Positions 16,519 through 23,092 of a DNA stretch of 23,092 bases are shown here, in pieces (within the stretch, counting starts at the first letter, position 1; the number at the start of each line of letters is the position of its first letter). The notes under the pieces were generated by a model. That model did not search any database. It was not told the origin of the DNA and worked only from the letters and a program-made list of their open reading frames with translations. The DNA lies in NCBI GenBank assembly GCA_904502115.1, contig CAJGDW010000012.1, positions 1-23,092 of the forward strand, read 5' to 3'. Made by a program: the position numbers and the translations under genes. This DNA is from Paludibacteraceae bacterium. GTDB taxonomy: Bacteria; Bacteroidota; Bacteroidia; Bacteroidales; Paludibacteraceae.

Positions 16519-17301
16519 ATGAACAATCAAATTCCTACATCAAACAGCGAGATATCGCAAAAAGAACATTTAGAAAAAGAATTTTTAGATATTAAAACCT
16601 CAGCAAAAGAAATTGGAATTTACTTAAAGGGATTGACAGGACAAGAAAGTCACCTATCTGAGTATGAATGGTTATTGGTGCGAACAACTCTTTTTAAGGA
16701 AGATTTTGGTGATTGGGAACATTATTTTAAATGTCAGTTTTTATTAAAGCGTCCTGCAGTATGCATTCTTACGGGGAAAGAATTTACTCCTATTGCAGGA
16801 AAAACTTTAACAGACCAAGTAGAAGAATACTTCACGGAGTTAGGCGGGATGGTTATTTCGCCTTTCTTTGGGGAGGTTACATTAGACCGTAAAGGGGCCG
16901 ACGACAGTTTGGCGCATGGAATGGGAAGACTCAAAGCCATTGCTTATGCCGCAGTAAAGAATGTGATAGAGAAAGGTATTCTAGTGCATTATGACTCCAA
17001 TCACAAAGGGCGAGGTTATAACAGCGCTGTGTTGGCTGCGCCAATATTGATTAAGGAGGAGCGATATATTTGTGAAGTTGCAATAATCTTAAATAAGAAT
17101 AATTGCAGATTTTACTTGCACGAGGTTACTAAACAGAAAAAACTCCTTGATGCCGTTTTTATAACAAATTTAGCTCAAAAGCCTTCCGCGCATCAAGGAG
17201 TCTTTGCAAAGATACTACAAAATATCCTTTATGCAAAAGATTTACAAATAAATATTTCATTGGACAGCAATGGTGAACCTATCTTAAAGTCTGCAATCTA
17301 A
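16519..17301 (+). CDS. LPD3/BECR-like domain protein, possible nuclease toxin
   Basis: A 260-residue soluble protein, the only gene on the plus strand. Residues 105-205 resemble the LPD3 domain of polyvalent proteins, which belongs to the barnase/EndoU/colicin/RelE-like (BECR) fold: GMGRLKAIAYAAVKNVIEKG (helix), NHKGRGYNSAVLAAPI (strand with KGRGY), then CRFYLHEV. In that family such residues line a putative RNase site; candidates here are His133, His157/His162, Arg165, Tyr199 and His201, but which are catalytic is unknown. The first 100 residues contain a helical part and a Cys-containing strand pair (AVCILTGKEF) and are not recognised. No signal peptide. It has its own promoter 70 nt upstream and no partner gene that looks like an antitoxin. 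LPD3 domains usually occur in large phage or conjugative proteins, so a free-standing version may be a captured effector or a domesticated enzyme. Confidence 0.6.
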   Translation: MNNQIPTSNSEISQKEHLEKEFLDIKTSAKEIGIYLKGLTGQESHLSEYEWLLVRTTLFKEDFGDWEHYFKCQFLLKRPAVCILTGKEFTPIAGKTLTDQVEEYFTELGGMVISPFFGEVTLDRKGADDSLAHGMGRLKAIAYAAVKNVIEKGILVHYDSNHKGRGYNSAVLAAPILIKEERYICEVAIILNKNNCRFYLHEVTKQKKLLDAVFITNLAQKPSAHQGVFAKILQNILYAKDLQINISLDSNGEPILKSAI

Positions 17302-17344
17302 AACTAAACTCAATTTTTCGGCTTTTTCCAAACTGCGTCACTAC

Positions 17345-17380
17345 AAAAAAAATCCCCGCCACTCTATCGAGTAGCAGGGA
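17345..17380 (-). terminator. Rho-independent terminator of the prfB-lysS-gpsA-pgi operon
   Basis: On the minus strand an 11-bp stem (17379-17369 with 17364-17354, three G-U pairs allowed) closes a GATA loop and runs into eight T (17352-17345, broken once by A/T order at 17353). It lies about 90 nt below the pgi stop. There is no T-run on the plus side, so it does not serve the LPD3-like gene. Confidence 0.85.
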
Positions 17381-17442
17381 AATTCCTTAAATCTAACTGA
17401 CCCTTTCGATTCACCGATTAGTCGATTTACCGATTGGTCAGA

Positions 17443-17458
17443 GCATCGCGAGCGATGC
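17443..17458. repeat. Short palindrome next to the pgi stop
   Basis: GCATCGC-GA-GCGATGC, 7-bp arms, beside several copies of ACCGATT (17412-17436). It has no T-run and lies before the true terminator; it could stabilise the 3' end of the mRNA. Confidence 0.4.
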
Positions 17459-17468
17459 GTCATATGCA

Positions 17469-18809
17469 CTATTTCAAGCGAGCTTTGATGGCTTCGGTTT
17501 CGGCTTCGTAACCGGGTTTTTCTAGCAACGCAAACATGTTCTTTTTGTAAGCTTCTACACCAGGTTGGTTAAATGGGTTTACTTCTAGCAAGTAGCCGCT
17601 GATACCGCAAGCTTTTTCGAAGAAGTAAATTAACTGACCAATGTAGTAAGCATTTAGTTCAGGAACTTCAATTTTCATGTTAGGTACACCACCGTCTACG
17701 TGAGCCAACATGGTACCTAGTTCGGCCATTTTGTTTACTTCGTCTACGCGTTTGCCAGCCAAGAAGTTTAAGCCGTCTAGGTTAGCTTCGTCCGATGGAA
17801 TAACCAAAGTTTTGTTAGGAGTATTGATAGAGATAACGGTTTCGAAAATGGTGCGTTCGCCTTCTTGAATCCATTGACCCATAGAGTGCAAGTCGGTAGT
17901 AAAGTCTACAGCAGCATTAAAGATACCTTTGCCGTCTTTGCCTTCGCTTTCGCCGTAAAGTTGTTTCCACCATTCAGCAAAGAAGTGCAATTTAGGTTGG
18001 TAGTTTACCAAGATTTCGATTTTTTTGCCGTCTTGGTACAAAGCGTTACGGGTTGCAGCATAAACAGCAGCAGGGTTTTCCATGAATGGAGTATCAACAC
18101 CACAAACTTGTTCCATGCGTTGAGCACCAGCAACCAATTGACGAACATCCAAACCTGCAACAGCAATAGGCAACAAACCTACAGGAGTTAGCACAGAGAA
18201 ACGACCACCTACGTTATCTGGAATTACGTAAGTTTTGTAACCTTCTTGGGTAGCCAAGGTACGCAAAGCACCTTTTGCTTTATCGGTAACCGCTACAATC
18301 AATTTTTGAGCAGCTTCTTTACCAGCTTGTTCTTCCAATTGAGTTTTTAGCAAACGGAATGCCAAAGCAGTTTCGGTAGTAGTACCCGATTTAGAAATGT
18401 TGATGATACCGAATTTTTTGCCTTTCAAGAATTCGCAAAGTTCTGCCAAGTAGTCTTCGCCAATGTTGTTACCTGCGTAAACCATAACTGGTTTGTTAGG
18501 TTGCAACCATTCAAAGCTATTTGAAAGCGAGTCGATAACCGCTTTAGCGCCCAAGTAGCTACCGCCAATACCAGCTACTACCACTACTTCGCAGTTTTCG
18601 CGCAAATAGTTAGCAGTTTCTTGGATATCGTCCAAAAATTCTGGAGTAATAGACGATGGCAAGTGCAACCAACCCAAAAAGTCGTTACCCAAACCGGTAC
18701 CTGCTTCTAAGGTTTCTGCGCTGCTTTTTACTTTACCTTCAAATGCTTTTACGGCATCTTCCGATACAAATCCTAAACAATTCTCGATGGATAATTTAAT
18801 GTCTTGCAT
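17469..18809 (-). CDS. pgi: Glucose-6-phosphate isomerase
   Basis: A 446-residue cytoplasmic enzyme converting glucose 6-phosphate to fructose 6-phosphate in glycolysis and gluconeogenesis. It is of the short bacterial type (about 450 residues) rather than the 550-residue enterobacterial type. Recognised signatures: GIGGSYLGAKAVIDSL, the phosphate-binding ISKSGTTTETALAF, DNVGGRFSVLTPVGLLPIA, the catalytic-Glu region FAEWWKQLYGESEGKDGKG, and near the C-terminus FNQPGVEAYKKNMFALL with the conserved Lys. The ATG is 17 nt below the gpsA stop, so it is the last gene of the operon, followed by a strong terminator. Base composition is visibly more GC-rich than the srf-like operon, with regular codon use typical of a highly expressed gene. 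Confidence 0.97.
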   Translation of the reverse strand: MQDIKLSIENCLGFVSEDAVKAFEGKVKSSAETLEAGTGLGNDFLGWLHLPSSITPEFLDDIQETANYLRENCEVVVVAGIGGSYLGAKAVIDSLSNSFEWLQPNKPVMVYAGNNIGEDYLAELCEFLKGKKFGIINISKSGTTTETALAFRLLKTQLEEQAGKEAAQKLIVAVTDKAKGALRTLATQEGYKTYVIPDNVGGRFSVLTPVGLLPIAVAGLDVRQLVAGAQRMEQVCGVDTPFMENPAAVYAATRNALYQDGKKIEILVNYQPKLHFFAEWWKQLYGESEGKDGKGIFNAAVDFTTDLHSMGQWIQEGERTIFETVISINTPNKTLVIPSDEANLDGLNFLAGKRVDEVNKMAELGTMLAHVDGGVPNMKIEVPELNAYYIGQLIYFFEKACGISGYLLEVNPFNQPGVEAYKKNMFALLEKPGYEAETEAIKARLK

Positions 18810-18826
18810 GGTTTATAATTTTATGA

Positions 18827-19828
18827 TTATCTAATTTTTTCTGTCAAAAATTTAATTTCGATATTGGGCGATATGCGTTCGTACAAAATATTGTAGCAAG
18901 CTTCCAAAATAGGCATATCTACCTTAAATTCTTCGTTAATTTCTTTGATGCACTTGGTAGCATAGTAACCTTCGGCAATCATTTCCATTTCCAGTTGTGA
19001 CGATTTTACCGAATAGCCTTTGCCAATCATTGAACCAAACATACGGTTGCGACTAAATTTAGAGTAAGCCGTTACCAAAAGGTCGCCCAAATAGGCAGCA
19101 TCTTCTATGTTACGGGTATCGTCGCTAGCCGCTGCCTCTACAAAGCGAGCCATTTCGCGGATGCTGTTCGATACCAAAATGGCTTGGAAGTTATCGCCGT
19201 ATTTTAGTCCGTGACAAATACCCGATGCAATGGCGTACACGTTTTTCAGTACCGAACCGTATTCAATACCGCGTACATCGGTCGATACCGAAGTTTTTAG
19301 CATGGGATTGGCAATTCTATCGGCAAATGCTTGTGCAAATTCTAGGTTTTTAGAACCCACGGTTAGGTACGACAAGCGTTCCAAGGCCACTTCTTCTGCG
19401 TGACAAGGACCGGCAATTACGGCAATATCGTTGGGATCTATGCCGTAACGACTGGTAAAATAGTCGGTTACAATCATATTTTCGTCGGGCACAATACCTT
19501 TAATGGCCGATATGATTTTTTTGCCTTGCAAAGGAACATTGATTTTGGCCAAGTGTCCTTTTAAGAAAGGTGATGGCATGGCAAAAACCAAGATATCGGA
19601 ATTTTTGATGGCCAGGTTGATGTTGGAATAGAACTTAATCTTTTTTACATCAAACTGAACACCAGTAAGGTACGAAGGATTACTACCCGTTTCTTTGAAC
19701 TTTTCTATTTGTTCGGGACGACGCATGTACCAATTGATGCGTTTACCGCCTTGTTTGACGATTTTTGCAATAGCTGTAGCCCAGCTACCACCGCCCATTA
19801 TACAGATACGTGGTGAGGTTGAAAACAT
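18827..19828 (-). CDS. gpsA: Glycerol-3-phosphate dehydrogenase [NAD(P)+]
   Basis: A 333-residue cytoplasmic enzyme reducing dihydroxyacetone phosphate to sn-glycerol 3-phosphate, the backbone for phospholipids. The N-terminal Rossmann motif is GGGSWATAIAKIV (from about residue 12). The conserved SAIKGI, the IAGPCHAEEVA segment (where the family usually has GPSxAxE; Cys here replaces Ser), and the catalytic helix GSVLKNVYAIASGICHGLKYG with its Lys are all present, followed by NSIREMARF. Length is normal. The ATG begins 4 nt after the lysS stop, so translation is probably coupled. The order lysS-gpsA-pgi is, to my knowledge, common in Bacteroidales. Confidence 0.96.
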   Translation of the reverse strand: MFSTSPRICIMGGGSWATAIAKIVKQGGKRINWYMRRPEQIEKFKETGSNPSYLTGVQFDVKKIKFYSNINLAIKNSDILVFAMPSPFLKGHLAKINVPLQGKKIISAIKGIVPDENMIVTDYFTSRYGIDPNDIAVIAGPCHAEEVALERLSYLTVGSKNLEFAQAFADRIANPMLKTSVSTDVRGIEYGSVLKNVYAIASGICHGLKYGDNFQAILVSNSIREMARFVEAAASDDTRNIEDAAYLGDLLVTAYSKFSRNRMFGSMIGKGYSVKSSQLEMEMIAEGYYATKCIKEINEEFKVDMPILEACYNILYERISPNIEIKFLTEKIR

Positions 19829-19832
19829 GATA

Positions 19833-21368
19833 TTACTCTTCGGTTTGTTCTTGACTCTTAACTTGTTTTTCGGGTTTCATTTGAGGGAACAACATTACCT
19901 CTTGAATGGTGCTTTGGTTGGTCATCAACATAATTAAACGTTCCATACCAATACCCATACCCGATGTAGGAGGCATACCGTATTCTAGGGCACGCACAAA
20001 GTCGTTATCGATGTACATAGCCTCGTCGTCGCCTTTTTCGCTCAAGCGCAATTGTTCTTGGAAACGTTCCAATTGGTCGATAGGGTCGTTCAACTCAGAA
20101 TAAGCATTGGCCAATTCTTTGCCGTTTACCATCAACTCAAAACGTTCGGTTAGTTCTGGGTTTTCGCGGTGGCGTTTGCAAAGTGGCGACATTTCGATAG
20201 GATAATCGGTAATAAAGGTAGGTTGAATGTAGTTACCTTCGCATTTTTCGCCAAAGATTTCGTCGATTAGTTTGCCTTTGCCCATCGATTCGTCGGTTTC
20301 AACACCTAGTTGTTTGCACACATCGCGCAAAGCAGCCTCGTCCATACCTGTAATATCAATACCGGTATGTTCTTTGATGGCATCAATCATGCTGATGCGT
20401 TTGAATGGACGTTTAAAGCTGATAATTTTATCGCCTACAGGCACCTCGGTAGTACCGTTTACTTCCATACAAACTTTCTCAATCATTTCTTCGGTAAAGT
20501 TCATCATCCAGTTGTAATCTTTGTACGAAACATAAATTTCCATACAGGTAAATTCTGGATTGTGGGTACGGTCCATACCTTCGTTGCGGAAGTTGCGCGA
20601 GAATTCGTACACCCCTTCAAAACCACCTACAATAAGGCGTTTTAGGTACAACTCGTTGGCAATACGTAGGTACAATGGAATGTCTAACGCATTGTGGTGG
20701 GTTATAAACGGACGAGCCGATGCACCACCAGGAATGGGTTGCAATACAGGAGTATCTACTTCCAAATAACCACGCTCGTTAAAGAACTGACGCATGGTAT
20801 TGAAAATTTTTGTACGTTTAATAAAGGTATCTTTTACGCCTTCATTTACCACCAAGTCTACATAACGTTGACGATAACGGGCTTCTGGATCAGAGAAAGC
20901 ATCGTAAGTAACACCGTCTTTTTCTTTTACAATAGGAAGTGGACGCAACGATTTTGACAACACGGTAATTTCGGATACGTGTACCGAAATTTCGCCCATT
21001 TGGGTACGGAACACATAACCTTTTACGCCAATAAAGTCGCCAATATCAAGCAATTTTTTGAACACCACATTGTACATGTCCTTGTTTTCGTCGGGACAAA
21101 TTTCGTCGCGCGAAATGTACAATTGGATACGACCGGTAGAGTCTTTTAATTCAGCAAACGATGCCTTGCCCATGATACGACGACCCATAAGACGGCCTGC
21201 CATTACTACATCGCGACGAGGCGCATCATCTTGAAACGTTTCTTTTACCTCAGCGGCAAAAGCATTGGTAGGATATTCGGCTGCTGGGTATGGATTGATG
21301 CCCATTTCGCGTAGTGTTTCTAAACTACGACGGCGAAATAATTCTTGATCGTTTAATTCTTGATTCAT
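19833..21368 (-). CDS. lysS: Lysyl-tRNA synthetase, class II
   Basis: A 511-residue enzyme that charges tRNA-Lys. It has the N-terminal OB-fold anticodon domain (VMAGRLMGRRIMGKASFAEL, then DSTGRIQLYISRDE) and the class II core: motif 1 around the RYRQRYVDLVVN / FNTMRQFFNERGYLEVDTP segment, motif 2 YEFSRNFRNEGMDRTHNPEF with the ATP-binding Arg, and motif 3 PPTSGMGIGMERLIMLMTN near residue 480. The protein ends soon after motif 3 with a short Lys/Glu-rich tail (KPEKQVKSQEQTEE), shorter than the extended forms I recall from Bacteroides. The start ATG is 2 nt below the prfB stop. Confidence 0.97.
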   Translation of the reverse strand: MNQELNDQELFRRRSLETLREMGINPYPAAEYPTNAFAAEVKETFQDDAPRRDVVMAGRLMGRRIMGKASFAELKDSTGRIQLYISRDEICPDENKDMYNVVFKKLLDIGDFIGVKGYVFRTQMGEISVHVSEITVLSKSLRPLPIVKEKDGVTYDAFSDPEARYRQRYVDLVVNEGVKDTFIKRTKIFNTMRQFFNERGYLEVDTPVLQPIPGGASARPFITHHNALDIPLYLRIANELYLKRLIVGGFEGVYEFSRNFRNEGMDRTHNPEFTCMEIYVSYKDYNWMMNFTEEMIEKVCMEVNGTTEVPVGDKIISFKRPFKRISMIDAIKEHTGIDITGMDEAALRDVCKQLGVETDESMGKGKLIDEIFGEKCEGNYIQPTFITDYPIEMSPLCKRHRENPELTERFELMVNGKELANAYSELNDPIDQLERFQEQLRLSEKGDDEAMYIDNDFVRALEYGMPPTSGMGIGMERLIMLMTNQSTIQEVMLFPQMKPEKQVKSQEQTEE

Positions 21369-21370
21369 AG

Positions 21371-22496
21371 CTATAGGGTATTACTCGGAGCGTCCGAGAA
21401 AGTCATTAAATACTGTTTAATAAATTCGTCAATATCACCGTCCATAACACCTTGTACGTCAGATGTTTGATAGTTGGTACGATGGTCTTTTACGCGACGG
21501 TCGTCAAACACGTAGCTACGTATTTGCGAGCCCCATTCAATTTTCTTTTTGCCTGCCTCAATTTTGGCTTTTTCTGCCAAACGATGTTGCAATTCGCGGT
21601 CGTATAGTTGCGAACGCAAAAGACGCATGGCGTTTTCTTTGTTTTTGGGTTGGTCGCGGGTTTCGGTATTTTCAATTAAAATTTCTTCTTCTTGACCGGT
21701 ATAAGGGTCTTTGTATTGGTATCGCAAACGCACACCCGACTCTACCTTGTTCACGTTCTGACCACCAGCACCGCCCGAGCGGAAGGTTTCCCAAGTTAAA
21801 CAAGCAGGGTCTACGTGCACTTCGATGGTATCGTCTACCAAAGGTACCACAAACACCGACGAGAACGAAGTCATGCGCTTGCCTTGAGCGTTGTAAGGCG
21901 ACACACGCACCAAACGGTGCACACCGTTTTCGCTTTTTAGGTATCCATAGGCCATATCGCCTTCGATGCGCAACGAGGCGGTTTTAATGCCGGCTTCATC
22001 ACCCTCTTGGTAGTTTTCGATGGTCCATTTATAACCCACACGTTCGCAGTAGCGTTGGTACATACGTAGTAGCATCGAAGCCCAGTCTTGGCTTTCGGTA
22101 CCGCCAGCACCCGACACGATTTTAAGCACCGCCCCAAGGTTGTCTTCTTCGGACGATAGCATATTGCGCATTTCTATGGCCTCTAATAGCTCGGTTACAT
22201 GCGTATAGGCAGCATCCACCTCTTCTTCGGAAACGATGCTTTCTTTATAAAAATCAAAGGCTAATGTAAGTTCTTCGGTAGCTTGACGAATGGCTTCGTA
22301 GCCCTCTACCCATTTCTTAAGATCTTTGATCTTTTTCATTTGGGCTTCGGCGGCCTTATTATCGTCCCAGAACCCAGGATCTTGGGTTCGGATTTCTTCC
22401 TCCTCTATCTGAATAATCTTGCTATCGATGTCAAAGATACCTCCTCAACGCTGTCTCGCGTTCTTGTATCTCTTTAAGTTGTTCAATAGTAATCAT
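21371..22496 (-). CDS. prfB: Peptide chain release factor 2, made by programmed +1 frameshift
   Basis: RF2 ends translation at UGA and UAA. The gene starts at ATG 22496-22494 and encodes 21 residues (MITIEQLKEIQ...LRRYL) before an in-frame TGA (22433-22431). The reading then continues in the +1 frame (GAC ATC GAT...) to the stop at 21371, giving 374 residues in all, the normal length for RF2. In full-length numbering the peptide anticodon appears as SPY at 199-201 (usual SPF) and the peptidyl-hydrolysis loop GGQ is intact at 244-246 (FRSGGAGGQNVNK). A start at the internal ATG 22339 would delete the first 52 residues of the N-terminal helical domain and is rejected. It is the first gene of the prfB-lysS-gpsA-pgi operon, and RF2 controls its own level through the frameshift. 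Confidence 0.96.
22430..22445 (-). promoter_or_regulatory. prfB: prfB recoding site (programmed +1 frameshift)
   Basis: Minus strand AGGAGG-TAT-CTT-TGA-C. The Shine-Dalgarno-like AGGAGG (22445-22440) lies 3 nt before the slippery CTT, followed by UGA and C, the weakest stop context. This is the known RF2 site: low RF2 lets the ribosome slip onto UUU and make more RF2. Confidence 0.95.
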
Positions 22497-22544
22497 AGAT
22501 TTGTTGTATCTTTGTGCTAAATCGCACAAAGATACAACAAATCT
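22497..22544. repeat. Perfect 21-bp inverted repeat in the prfB leader
   Basis: Arms 22497-22517 and 22524-22544 are exact complements around the 6-nt centre TAAATC. The left arm touches the prfB ATG. The -7 box of the prfB promoter lies in the right arm, and its mirror image lies in the left arm. It may be an operator for a dimeric regulator, or arise from a small mobile repeat. Confidence 0.9.
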
Positions 22545-22558
22545 TGTAGAAAGTCAAA
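22527..22558 (-). promoter_or_regulatory. Promoter of the prfB-lysS-gpsA-pgi operon
   Basis: Minus strand TTTG (22558-22555), 20 nt, then TATCTTTG (22534-22527) fits the Bacteroidota consensus. Transcription should begin near 22520, inside the centre of the inverted repeat, giving a leader of about 25 nt; the mRNA would then carry only the second arm and could not form the full hairpin. Confidence 0.7.
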
Positions 22559-22578
22559 AGTCAAAAGTCAAAAGTCAA
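22551..22578. repeat. Four tandem 7-bp repeats (AAGTCAA)
   Basis: Four perfect copies of AAGTCAA; on the minus strand they read TTGACTT, so a TTTG or TTGAC element recurs every 7 nt just upstream of the prfB -7 box. The copy nearest the gene supplies the -33 box. Confidence 0.9.
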
Positions 22579-22633
22579 CGATTAAGTGAGAGCCCAGCAT
22601 TGATTCTGCCGACAGTTGCGATTAAGTGAGAGC
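22579..22633. repeat. Direct repeat CGATTAAGTGAGAGC, two copies
   Basis: Identical 15-bp copies at 22579-22593 and 22619-22633, start to start 40 bp. They lie in the spacer between prfB and the ORF6N-family gene and are not explained by a gene. Possibly remnants of an interspersed repeat or of an insertion. Confidence 0.75.
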
Positions 22634-22654
22634 ACTGATTAAACACCTCACCAT

Positions 22655-22735
22655 CCATTCGGGCCCTTTTTCCCTTCGGTCAACAACACGTCGACAAGCT
22701 CAGGAACCGAATAAGGTTGCACGAACCGTGCGTCC
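22655..22735. repeat. Second copy of the degenerate interspersed repeat
   Basis: CCCTTCGG..CGTCGACAAGCTCAGGAACCG followed by GCACGAACCGTGCGTCCC parallels the copy at 16319-16420, with the two halves in the opposite order. The small hairpin GCACG-AAC-CGTGC (22719-22731) sits just outside the stop of the ORF6N-family gene. No T-run follows. Confidence 0.55.
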
Positions 22736-23092
22736 CTACAGTTTACCTATCATTTCATCGGCATCGATGCATGATAGCAACGACACGGCACACAGTTTTT
22801 TGCCGAGGTCTTTGACCGATGCGCCAACGTGATACACTTTATCGTCTATAATTAAAAACCTGTCGTGTGCCTTGGTATAAATATTTACTGCTATAGGTGG
22901 ATATTGAGCATTGTGCTTTTGTAAGTCCAATTTAAAGGCACTACTCATTTGCATGGTGTAAACAGTAGCGGGAACATGCTTCTTACGCTTTAAAAGCAAG
23001 GTCAAAACAGATTCATCTATGTAATTATCGATTAACACGATGCGCTTTTCTGCCGACTCTACCAACTGGCTCATTAACACGTGAGCATCGAA
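22736..23092 (-). CDS. ORF6N-family protein, C-terminal PLD-like domain (5' end outside window)
   Basis: An open frame enters from the right edge and ends at TAG 22738-22736, giving the last 118 residues. The GTG at 23080 is not taken as a start because the frame stays open to the edge (FDAHVLMSQLVESAEKRIV). The sequence LIDNYIDESVLTLLLKRK, then LDLQKHNAQYPPI, HDRFLIIDDKVYHVGAS and KDLGKK is the usual C-terminus of Bacteroidota proteins that carry an N-terminal ORF6N (phage-type DNA-binding) domain. HDRFLIID followed by GAS is a variant of the phospholipase-D HxK motif with Arg for Lys, so catalysis is doubtful and DNA binding is more likely. The family is common in phage-derived and mobile regions. 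The N-terminal domain cannot be seen here, so the ORF6N part is inferred. Confidence 0.75.
   Translation of the reverse strand, partial: FDAHVLMSQLVESAEKRIVLIDNYIDESVLTLLLKRKKHVPATVYTMQMSSAFKLDLQKHNAQYPPIAVNIYTKAHDRFLIIDDKVYHVGASVKDLGKKLCAVSLLSCIDADEMIGKL

Noticed and set aside
20310..20645. Plus-strand open frame of 111 codons opposite lysS
   Set aside because: Antisense to the class II core; no independent evidence.
21463..21987. Long plus-strand open frame of 174 codons opposite prfB
   Set aside because: It lies wholly opposite a well-supported conserved gene and its translation (Arg/Cys-rich) has no family pattern.
21371..22339. prfB starting at the internal ATG 22339
   Set aside because: It omits the first 52 residues; the upstream ATG with the classic frameshift site restores normal RF2 length.
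22551..22633. CRISPR array
   Set aside because: Units are 7 and 15 bp, with no regular spacers and no cas genes.

Overview
The window looks like the chromosome of an AT-rich Bacteroidota (Bacteroidales/Marinilabiliales-like) bacterium. The evidence is two good matches to the phylum's promoter pattern (TTTG, 19-20 nt, TAnnTTTG), the lysS-gpsA-pgi gene order, start codons with A-rich leaders and no clear Shine-Dalgarno, PEGA-like and InlB-like repeats, and an ORF6N/PLD-type protein tail. No rRNA, tRNA or CRISPR array was seen.

Region 1 (1-15873, all minus strand) is a tightly packed operon of at least nine genes, read from 15873 down and running off the left edge. In order: an SrfB-like actin/Hsp70-fold ATPase; an SrfC-like dynamin-type P-loop GTPase that overlaps the next gene by 8 nt; a 1056-aa membrane-anchored subtilisin with three InlB-type repeats before its membrane helix and a DUF2135/YfaP-like domain after the protease; a 4-helix membrane protein with a large periplasmic loop; a second GTPase-like P-loop protein with two TPR-like repeats; a PEGA-repeat protein with one membrane helix; a single-helix anchored protein; a secreted coiled-coil protein; and the start of a DcrB/PsbP-like protein. 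Three NTPases, one protease and several envelope proteins in one transcription unit suggest an NTP-controlled, envelope-spanning proteolytic machine related to the poorly understood SrfABC systems. This is the main candidate for a new system. Its function is inferred, not shown.

Region 2 (15874-16518) is a gene-free boundary. It holds a candidate structured RNA of about 230 nt on the minus strand, whose helices nest into one long rod ending in a U-run (6S-like in architecture, or a multicopy element). It also holds inverted repeats, a degenerate interspersed repeat and a clean promoter for the next gene.

Region 3 (16519-17301, plus strand) is one gene with an LPD3/BECR-like domain, possibly a nuclease toxin.

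Region 4 (17345-22560, minus strand) is a housekeeping operon: prfB (release factor 2, with a programmed +1 frameshift), lysS, gpsA and pgi, closed by a strong terminator. Its promoter lies inside a perfect 21-bp inverted repeat, preceded by four 7-bp repeats that each carry a possible -33 box.

Region 5 (22560-23092) is a repeat-bearing spacer followed by the 3' end of an ORF6N-family protein with a PLD-like C-terminal domain, cut by the right edge.
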